Assembly (NCBI GenBank): GCA_025350885.1
Contig: JANXXA010000539.1
Coordinates: forward strand, 1 to 6,906
Length of the DNA stretch: 6,906 nucleotides
Direction of reading: 5' to 3'
Source: Phenylobacterium sp.
GTDB lineage: Bacteria > Pseudomonadota > Alphaproteobacteria > Caulobacterales > Caulobacteraceae
Below the pieces are notes generated by a model, which worked only from the letters and a program-made list of their open reading frames with translations, ran no database searches and was not told where the DNA came from. This document shows positions 1 to 5,280 of the stretch, in pieces. Position 1 is the first letter of the stretch, and the number at the start of each line of letters is the position of its first letter. Position numbers and translations under genes: made by a program.

Positions 1-503
1 GCCCCACCGAAATCGCCATTTCGGACCGCCGCGAAGCGGAGCTTTCGAAAGCTGGACTGATGGCCCTGGTCCACCGCAAGAACACCGACCAGGCTACCTT
101 TATCGGCGCCCAGACCATGCATTCGCCCAAAGCATACGAGGACGCCGATGCGACCGCGAGCGCCAACCTATCGGCCCGCCTGCCCTACATCTTCGCGAGC
201 TGTCGCTTCGCCCACTATTTGAAGTGCATGGTGCGCGACTGGGTGGGCAGCACGCGGGAGGCTCCGCAGCTCGCTTCCGACCTGCAATCCTGGATCATGC
301 AGTACGTGGACATGCAGCCCGACTTCTCCACCGAAGAGGACAAGGCCCGCAAACCATTGAAGCAAGCATCCGTGGACGTGATCCCCGACCCTGAGAACCC
401 TGGCTATTATCGCGGCGTCTTCAGGATGGTCCCGCACTATCAGCTGGAAGGCATGGACGTGTCCCTGAGCATGGTCTCCAGGCTGCCGAAGGGGGCCAGC
501 TGA
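1..503 (+). CDS. tssC: T6SS contractile sheath large subunit TssC (VipB/EvpB family), 5'-truncated by window edge
   Basis: This is the C-terminal end of TssC, which with TssB forms the contractile cytoplasmic sheath around the Hcp tube. The frame is open from base 3 to a TGA at 501-503, about 166 codons, so roughly the last third of a protein usually near 500 residues. Family hallmarks visible are the segment reading ISDRREAELSKAGL, then HRKNTDQATFIGAQ, the block LSARLPYIFASCRFAHYLK, and near the end PENPGYYRGVF followed by PHYQLEGMDVSLSMVS. This is the engineered-looking beta/alpha core that builds the sheath wall. The conserved YVDMQPDFSTEE region resembles the TssC of HSI-I-type clusters. 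The internal ATG at base 60 is not the start, because recognisable TssC sequence continues upstream of it. The N-terminal helix that ClpV recognises lies outside the window. The gene is followed after 48 bases by hcp, the tube protein that the sheath wraps. Confidence 0.95.
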   Translation, partial: PTEIAISDRREAELSKAGLMALVHRKNTDQATFIGAQTMHSPKAYEDADATASANLSARLPYIFASCRFAHYLKCMVRDWVGSTREAPQLASDLQSWIMQYVDMQPDFSTEEDKARKPLKQASVDVIPDPENPGYYRGVFRMVPHYQLEGMDVSLSMVSRLPKGAS

Positions 504-551
504 TCTCTAGTTAAGACAACAGCTTAAAGCAAAATCGAGAAGGAGAACGTT
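504..551 (+). promoter_or_regulatory. tssC-hcp intergenic leader with strong RBS and weak inverted repeat
   Basis: This 48-base gap is the longest in the window and is visibly more A/T-rich than the flanking genes. It holds a purine-rich ribosome binding site, AGGAG at 541-545, six bases before the GTG start at 552. It also holds a short inverted repeat, TTAAG at 511-515 and CTTAA at 523-527, separated by 7 bases. The stem is only 5 A/T-dominated pairs and has no T tract after it, so it does not look like a terminator. No clear -10/-35 pair was recognised. Hcp is needed in large amounts, so extra translational strength here makes biological sense, but that link is inference. Confidence 0.5.
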
Positions 552-1034
552 GTGGCCTTAGATATGTTCATTAAGCTGGAAGGCATCACCGGCGAGTCGA
601 AAGACGCCGTTCACAAAGGTGAGGTTGATGTGCTTGCCTGGAGCTGGGGCATCACCAACTCCGGTACGACACACTCGGGCGGCGGCGGCGGCGCGGGAAA
701 GGCCAATTTCCAGGATCTGTCCTTCACCAAGTATGTGGACCTCGCCAGCACACCGCTGATGTTGGCCTGCGCCAACGGCAAGCACGTCACCAAGGCGACG
801 CTGGTGGTGCGCAAGGCCGGCGAGCACCCCCTGGAATACATCACCATCGTCATGACCGAATGCCTGGTGACCTCCCTCTCCACCGGCGGCAGCGGCGGCG
901 AGGATCGGCTGACCGAGAACATTTCCCTGAACTTCAAGGAGGTTGCGGTCACCTACAAGGAGCAGACCAAGACCGGCTCCGCCGGCGGCAAGGGCGACTT
1001 CAAGTGGGACATCGCCGGCAACAAGACTTTGTAG
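552..1034 (+). CDS. hcp: T6SS inner tube protein Hcp (Hcp1/HSI-I type)
   Basis: Hcp forms hexameric rings that stack into the inner tube of the T6SS; the tube is propelled out on sheath contraction, and the ring lumen can carry small effectors. The 160-residue length is typical. The GTG start is chosen because it sits six bases after AGGAG and because the resulting MALDMFIKLEGI matches the usual family N terminus; the ATG at 564 would remove four conserved residues. Visible hallmarks are GESKD at about residues 14-18, EVDVLAWSWG at about 24-33, the glycine-rich loop HSGGGGGAGK, FQDLSFTKYVD, LMLACANGKH, VRKAG and the signature STGGSGGEDRLTEN at about residues 111-124. There is no signal peptide, as expected for a protein exported by the T6SS itself. 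The body ends in KWDIAGNKTL with no C-terminal effector domain, so this is a plain structural Hcp. It sits between the sheath gene tssC and tagJ. Confidence 0.97.
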   Translation: MALDMFIKLEGITGESKDAVHKGEVDVLAWSWGITNSGTTHSGGGGGAGKANFQDLSFTKYVDLASTPLMLACANGKHVTKATLVVRKAGEHPLEYITIVMTECLVTSLSTGGSGGEDRLTENISLNFKEVAVTYKEQTKTGSAGGKGDFKWDIAGNKTL

Positions 1035-1072
1035 TGAAGTCGAGCAGAGGCTTGGCGCTCGCCTAACCCTGA

Positions 1073-1867
1073 ATGGTCATGGCCAATCCCGATGAGATGC
1101 TGCGCGCCGGCGACCTGGCCGGCGCGCGTTCGGCCTTGATCGACAGGATCAAGCGCACGCCGGACGATCAAGCAAGCCGGATGTTCCTGTTCCAGCTGCA
1201 ATGCGTGCTGGGGGAGTGGGAGAAAGCCAAAGCGCAACTTCGCCTGCTCGCCCAGATGTCTCCGGAAGCGCAGATGTTGTCCGTCGCTTACAATATGGCC
1301 ATCGAGGCAGAGATCGAACGCGAGCAGGCGTTCGCTGGCAAGGCCCCACCGGCGCTGCTGGTCAACACCTCTGAATGGGCCGGCGACATCGCAGCGGCGC
1401 TTGGGCTCTTGGCGCAGGGCCGCATGGACGACAGCATCGCTGCGCGGGATCGGGCCTTCGAAGCTGCGCCAGATACCCCAGGGCAGTTCGGCGACAAGGC
1501 GTTCGAATGGATCTCCGACGCCGATGTCCGCTTCGGCCCGTCGTTCGAGGCGGTGATCTATGGGCGCTGGGGCCTGGTGCCATTCGACGCCGTGCAGAAG
1601 ATCACCAGCGAGGGCCCGCAGGACCTGCGGGACGTCGTCTGGCTCCCGGTAGAGATCGAGTTCAAGACCGGCCAGTCGGTGGCTTCGATCCTGCCGGCAC
1701 GTTATCCGGGAACCCAGTCGGCTGACTCGGCCAGCCTGGTGCTATCCAAGGAAACCGCTTGGCGCGATGGCCCCACCGGACCGCAAGGACTGGGCCAGCG
1801 CGTTTGGGCGCTAAGCGACGGTGACGAGGTGGGAATTCTCTCGCTGCGACATTTAACGTTCGCCTGA
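1073..1867 (+). CDS. tagJ: T6SS accessory protein TagJ (ImpE family)
   Basis: This is a 264-residue protein of the ImpE/TagJ family. The N-terminal part (about residues 1-95) reads as helical hairpins, with AGDLAGARSALIDRIKRTPDD and FLFQLQCVLGEWEKAKAQL giving a TPR-like pattern. The C-terminal part contains the characteristic FEWISDADVRFGPSFEAVIYGRWGLVPF region (about residues 143-170, a continuous stretch split here only in description) and ends in an all-beta-looking segment with GDEVGILSLRHLTF. From published work on HSI-I-type systems, TagJ binds the TssB sheath subunit and has been linked to ClpV-mediated sheath turnover, but it is not universally required. It is cytoplasmic: no signal peptide or membrane segment is seen. 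No convincing ribosome binding site precedes either the ATG at 1073 or the second ATG at 1079 (starting MANPDEML), so the true start could be either. It lies 38 bases after hcp and 8 bases before tssE. Confidence 0.92.
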   Translation: MVMANPDEMLRAGDLAGARSALIDRIKRTPDDQASRMFLFQLQCVLGEWEKAKAQLRLLAQMSPEAQMLSVAYNMAIEAEIEREQAFAGKAPPALLVNTSEWAGDIAAALGLLAQGRMDDSIAARDRAFEAAPDTPGQFGDKAFEWISDADVRFGPSFEAVIYGRWGLVPFDAVQKITSEGPQDLRDVVWLPVEIEFKTGQSVASILPARYPGTQSADSASLVLSKETAWRDGPTGPQGLGQRVWALSDGDEVGILSLRHLTFA

Positions 1868-1875
1868 ACCACCGC

Positions 1876-2403
1876 ATGGCCGGGCGCATCAATCCGACGC
1901 TTTTCGACAAGCTGGTCGCCGACGTGACCATGGACGGACTAACCGACGATCCGGAAGAACAGGTCGAGGTAAGCCGCTCGTCCATGCGGTTCTATACTGT
2001 GCCCCGCATCGAGCGATTCAATGAGGCGGCGCTTCGCGCCACCGTCCTGCGCGAGCTCAACTGGATTCTTAACACCACCAACCTGGCATCGGTTTGCGAT
2101 CTGGAAGATTACCCTGAGGTCGAGACTTCGGTCCTGAACTACGGCGTCCGCGACATGGCGGGCAAGCTTCTGCAGCGGCGCGCGATCCAGGGGCGGGCGC
2201 GAGATATCCGCGACGCCATCCGCGCATATGAGCCCCGCATTGATCCCCAGCACCTGGACGTCGAGCCCGTGACGTCCAGCGACAAGCCCAATGCGGTCAC
2301 CTTTGTGATCCGCGGCGACGTTACCTCGGCGGTCAACGCCCTCCCCGTCGAATTCAAGACCGACGTCGAGATCGATACCGGCGCGGCGACCTTGAGGGAG
2401 TAG
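1876..2403 (+). CDS. tssE: T6SS baseplate subunit TssE (gp25-like)
   Basis: TssE is the T6SS homologue of phage T4 gp25, a small baseplate wedge component that provides the handshake interface on which the first sheath ring polymerises. The 175-residue length is normal for this family, slightly long. Family features seen are the N-terminal PTLFDKL segment, RELNWILNTTNLAS in the middle, DLEDYPEVETSVLNYG, and the EPR motif at residues 119-121 (in YEPRIDP), which in gp25-like proteins is a conserved element of the sheath-initiating fold. The C-terminal part contains a beta-strand-like VTFVIRGDV and ends after ALPVEFKTDVEIDTGAA, as the family usually does. The start ATG lies only 8 bases after the tagJ stop with no recognisable ribosome binding site, so re-initiation from tagJ translation is likely. 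The end of this gene carries the binding site for tssF. Confidence 0.95.
   Translation: MAGRINPTLFDKLVADVTMDGLTDDPEEQVEVSRSSMRFYTVPRIERFNEAALRATVLRELNWILNTTNLASVCDLEDYPEVETSVLNYGVRDMAGKLLQRRAIQGRARDIRDAIRAYEPRIDPQHLDVEPVTSSDKPNAVTFVIRGDVTSAVNALPVEFKTDVEIDTGAATLRE
2394..2400 (+). promoter_or_regulatory. Ribosome binding site for tssF, inside the end of tssE
   Basis: GAGGGAG occupies the last codons of tssE and lies seven bases before the tssF ATG at 2408. It supports the chosen tssF start and shows that ribosomes leaving tssE at the TAG (2401-2403) are placed on the next start. Confidence 0.7.
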
Positions 2404-2407
2404 CGTC

Positions 2408-4273
2408 ATGGATCCCCGCCTGTTGCGGGCCTACAACGAGGAGCTGATCTATCTCCGGGAATCCGCGAAGGAGTTCGGCGAAGAGTACGAGACGGTCGCT
2501 GGACGTCTGGGGCTGAACACCCCGACCGATGTCGACCCCTACGTCGAGCGGTTGCTCGAGGGGGTCGCCTTCCTCGGCGCTCGAGTGAAGCTCAAGCTGC
2601 AGGACCAATTTCCGGACTTCACCCAGCACCTGTTGAACGCCATTCAGCCGCACTATCTGGCTCCGACCCCGTCAATGTGCGTTGCAGCCTTCGAGCCGCA
2701 GGAGGGCGACCAGGCTATCGCCACCGGCTTTGCCATCCCGCGTGAGACTGAGATGAACGCCGTCTCCGCCGATGAGGCCGCGACCCCTGTGACTTTCCGT
2801 ACTGGACAGGAGGTCGTGCTCTGGCCGCTGCGGATCGTTGAGGCGGAGTACCTGTCCACCCGTGCCGCGGTCGCCCCCTTCGCCAGCGCGGCGGGAGTCG
2901 CCGCCGAGGCCGGCCTTCGCCTGCGGTTCACCGGGGTCGGCGGTGTGCCGCTGTCCAAGGTTTCGCCAGCGAGCCTGCCGATTTATCTCGACGGCTCTGA
3001 AGTGATCCCTGGAGAGCTATATCGCCAGCTGGTCGGGGACGCTGTGGCCGCTGTAGCGCGCCCGGCGAACTCGACTGCAGGCCCCAGCGCCTGGGTGCAC
3101 CTACCGAAGCCCGAGCAGCACGGTTTCGAGGACGAGTGCGCACTGCTGCCGACCGGACGCCGTTCGTTCCGCGGCTACCGGATCCTCTCGGAATATTTCG
3201 CCTGCCCTGAGCGCTTTCTCTTCGTTCGCCTGCAGGACCTCGGCCGAGCGTTTGCGGCTTGTGATGGCGATTGCGATGTCGTGTTGCTCTTCAATCGCGC
3301 TGCGCCGGCACTGGTCGGCTCGATCGCGGCCGCGAATTTCCGCCTCTTCGCGACGCCGGCGATCAACCTCTTCGAGAAACAGCTCGACCGGGTGGCGATC
3401 AACGCCTTCGACCATGAGCTTCAGTTGATCCCCGACCGCACTCGACCGCTGGATTTCGAGGTGTTCCGCACGTTGGAGGTGACTGCCTACTCCGAGTCCA
3501 ACGGAAATGCCCGACCGGTAGCGCCCCTGCACGCCTTTGGCAGCCTGCTCTACGACTGGAGCGAGGCGCATTTCTATGTCACCCGCCTTCGGCATCGCCG
3601 CCTGTCGACGAAGGAGCAGCGGCTGCGGCGGCGCGCCGACTACCTGGGCACCGAAACCTGGATCAGCCTGGTGGCGCCAGGCCACCCGGAGCGCTTCGAC
3701 GATGCCCAGGAGTTGGCCGTCCGCGCGCTGGTCACCAACCGCGAACTCGCCGAACAATTGCGGCTGGGAGGAGCGACGGACTTCCAGGTGAGCGCTATTC
3801 CCGCCCGCGCTGTCACCGTGCTGCGCGCGCCCACCAAGCCACGGCCTCCGCTGGGGATCAGTGACGCGGCCTGGCGGATCATCGCCCACCTGACCCCAAA
3901 CTACGCATCCTTCGCGTCTGAAGAGGACGAGGACCCCTCGGTGCTGCGCGACCATCTGGCGCTCTACGGACGCATCGATGACCCCGCACTGCGGCGACAG
4001 ATCGATGGGCTGCTGGCCATTCGTTCAGAACCGGTCACCCGTCGGGTGCCTGGGCAGAACCGGGCCGCCTTCGCGCGCGGGCAAAGGTTGCGCCTCAAGC
4101 TCGACGACGCCCCCTTTGAAAACGCCCGCATGTTCCTGTTTTCCGCCGTTCTGGAGCGGTTCCTCGGCGAGTTCGCCACCGTCAACGCCTTTACCGAATG
4201 CGTTTTTGAAAGCCGTCAGGAGGGAACCTTCGCCCAATGGCCGCCACGAATGGGTCAACGCCGCAACATTTAG
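2408..4273 (+). CDS. tssF: T6SS baseplate subunit TssF (VasA/ImpG family)
   Basis: TssF is a large baseplate wedge protein; two copies with one TssG form the wedge core that surrounds the VgrG hub and is linked by TssK to the membrane complex. The 621-residue length is standard. The N terminus MDPRLLRAYNEELIYLRESA is a textbook TssF start, followed by AGRLGL, DPYVERLLEGVAFL, QDQFPDFTQHLL and PHYLAPTPSM (about residues 82-91). A second hallmark, FRGYRILSEYFACPERFLFV, begins near residue 254 with G256-Y257-R258. Further along are ALYGR and, near the end, FARGQRLRLKLDD and LFSAVLERFLGEFATVNAFTE, matching the conserved C-terminal region. The start is well supported by an RBS in the end of tssE. 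No membrane segment is visible. The 3' end overlaps tssG by 37 bases in a different frame. The open reading frame is intact throughout. Confidence 0.97.
   Translation: MDPRLLRAYNEELIYLRESAKEFGEEYETVAGRLGLNTPTDVDPYVERLLEGVAFLGARVKLKLQDQFPDFTQHLLNAIQPHYLAPTPSMCVAAFEPQEGDQAIATGFAIPRETEMNAVSADEAATPVTFRTGQEVVLWPLRIVEAEYLSTRAAVAPFASAAGVAAEAGLRLRFTGVGGVPLSKVSPASLPIYLDGSEVIPGELYRQLVGDAVAAVARPANSTAGPSAWVHLPKPEQHGFEDECALLPTGRRSFRGYRILSEYFACPERFLFVRLQDLGRAFAACDGDCDVVLLFNRAAPALVGSIAAANFRLFATPAINLFEKQLDRVAINAFDHELQLIPDRTRPLDFEVFRTLEVTAYSESNGNARPVAPLHAFGSLLYDWSEAHFYVTRLRHRRLSTKEQRLRRRADYLGTETWISLVAPGHPERFDDAQELAVRALVTNRELAEQLRLGGATDFQVSAIPARAVTVLRAPTKPRPPLGISDAAWRIIAHLTPNYASFASEEDEDPSVLRDHLALYGRIDDPALRRQIDGLLAIRSEPVTRRVPGQNRAAFARGQRLRLKLDDAPFENARMFLFSAVLERFLGEFATVNAFTECVFESRQEGTFAQWPPRMGQRRNI
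4218..4224 (+). promoter_or_regulatory. Probable ribosome binding site for tssG, inside tssF
   Basis: AGGAGGG lies within the tssF coding region, 12 bases ahead of the tssG ATG at 4237. The spacing is slightly long, but this is a near-consensus site and there is no better in-frame ATG closer to it. Confidence 0.6.
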
Positions 4274-5280
4274 ACTACCTCCGCAAGGCGGCGGAAGAGG
4301 TTCGGCGGCATGGCATCTATGGCCTGCTTCGCGCAACGGAGGCGCGTGCCCACGGCATGCCGAAGATCGGCGACGCCAAGCTGCCCTCCCAGAATGTTGT
4401 GGACCTGGCGCAGGCGCCGGCCCTGGCGTTTCCGGCATCAACCCTGGAATCGATCTCGGTGTCCAAGGGACGAGCGAAGGTCGAGGGTTACTGGTTCGGC
4501 CTCACCGGACCTATGGGGCCACTGCCCCTGCATCTGACCGAGTTCGCGCTCTATGAGCGCCGCTACTCGAAGACGCGTCCGTTCGGAGCCTTCCTGGATC
4601 TGCTCGCGGGCCGGATGCTGCAGTTTTTCTATCGGGCCTGGGCCGACGCCAATCCCGCAGCCAACGCCGACCGACCCGCGAGCGATCAGTTCTCCGGCTA
4701 TCTGGCGGCCCTGACAGGCGCGGGCGACGCCGTACGCCCAGGCGCGGCCTTTCCCCTTGAAGCGCGACTCTACTATGCGGGCCTCTATGCCTCGCGGCGC
4801 AGCGCGGCGGGCATCCAGGACGCCATCGCCGACCTCGCCGGGGTCCCGGTCAAGCTCGTGGAATATATCCCCCTGCTGCGCGACATAGAGGTCGAGGACC
4901 AGACCCGGCTCGGGCGCACATTCAACGGACTGGGTACCGGCGCCGTCGCGGGACGGCGCACCAGCACGGTCTCCGATGCCTTCCGCGTCGTGGTCCGAAT
5001 TGACGACTTTCGCGACTACGAAGGCTTCATGCCCGGCGGCCGGAAGTTCGACATTCTCGCTGAAGCTCTGGACTCTTTCGCTCCATCCCACCTTGAATGG
5101 GACCTCGAACTGGGGGCTGGCGAAAAGGCGGTGCGTCCTGTGGCGCTTAATGGCCGCGCTCGGTTGGGTTGGACAAGTTGGATGAACCCCCGACAGGGCG
5201 GCGGCGTACGCGCTGACGCCCGTCTTGGACGAAGCGCACGCCGCGTCGCGCGGACTGCAGTCAGAAAAGGTGTCGCATGA
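4237..5280 (+). CDS. tssG: T6SS baseplate subunit TssG (VasB/ImpH family), with an odd C-terminal tail
   Basis: TssG pairs with two TssF copies in the baseplate wedge and contacts TssE and TssK. The 347-residue length is normal. Family marks are GLTGPMGPLPLHLTEF from residue 88, FLDLLAGRMLQFFYRAW from residue 119, LYYAGLYASRRSAAG in the middle, LGRTFNGLGTGA from residue 225 and LGWTSW at 310-315. The gene starts inside tssF (37-base overlap, RBS AGGAGGG upstream) and ends with a TGA that overlaps the ATG of tssH. After W315 the last 29 or so residues are arginine-rich and unlike the rest of the protein. Over bases 5197-5277 the annotated frame has only 14 of 27 codons ending in G or C, while the +1 frame has 23 of 28, so this tail may result from a one-base indel near the C run at 5187-5191. 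The product up to about residue 318 is certain to be TssG; the tail is doubtful. Confidence 0.94.
   Translation: MAATNGSTPQHLDYLRKAAEEVRRHGIYGLLRATEARAHGMPKIGDAKLPSQNVVDLAQAPALAFPASTLESISVSKGRAKVEGYWFGLTGPMGPLPLHLTEFALYERRYSKTRPFGAFLDLLAGRMLQFFYRAWADANPAANADRPASDQFSGYLAALTGAGDAVRPGAAFPLEARLYYAGLYASRRSAAGIQDAIADLAGVPVKLVEYIPLLRDIEVEDQTRLGRTFNGLGTGAVAGRRTSTVSDAFRVVVRIDDFRDYEGFMPGGRKFDILAEALDSFAPSHLEWDLELGAGEKAVRPVALNGRARLGWTSWMNPRQGGGVRADARLGRSARRVARTAVRKGVA
5265..5270 (+). promoter_or_regulatory. Possible weak ribosome binding site for tssH
   Basis: The purine run AAAAGG inside the end of tssG lies six bases before the tssH ATG at 5277. It is only a partial match to a consensus site; the ATGA stop/start overlap is probably at least as important for initiation. 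Confidence 0.4.

Noticed and set aside
678..699. GGC repeat run in hcp
   Set aside because: It encodes the glycine-rich loop normal for this Hcp type and is not a separate repeat element.
1048..1064. Possible stem-loop AGGC/GCCT (or GGC/GCC) between hcp and tagJ, considered as an attenuator or terminator
   Set aside because: Only 3-4 base pairs and no T run follows; too weak to support.
860..1066. 68-codon + strand open frame overlapping hcp
   Set aside because: Out-of-frame Arg-rich translation inside the conserved 3' half of hcp, with no RBS.
3101..3955. Antisense open frame of 284 codons opposite tssF
   Set aside because: No recognisable family and the sense strand encodes conserved TssF motifs.
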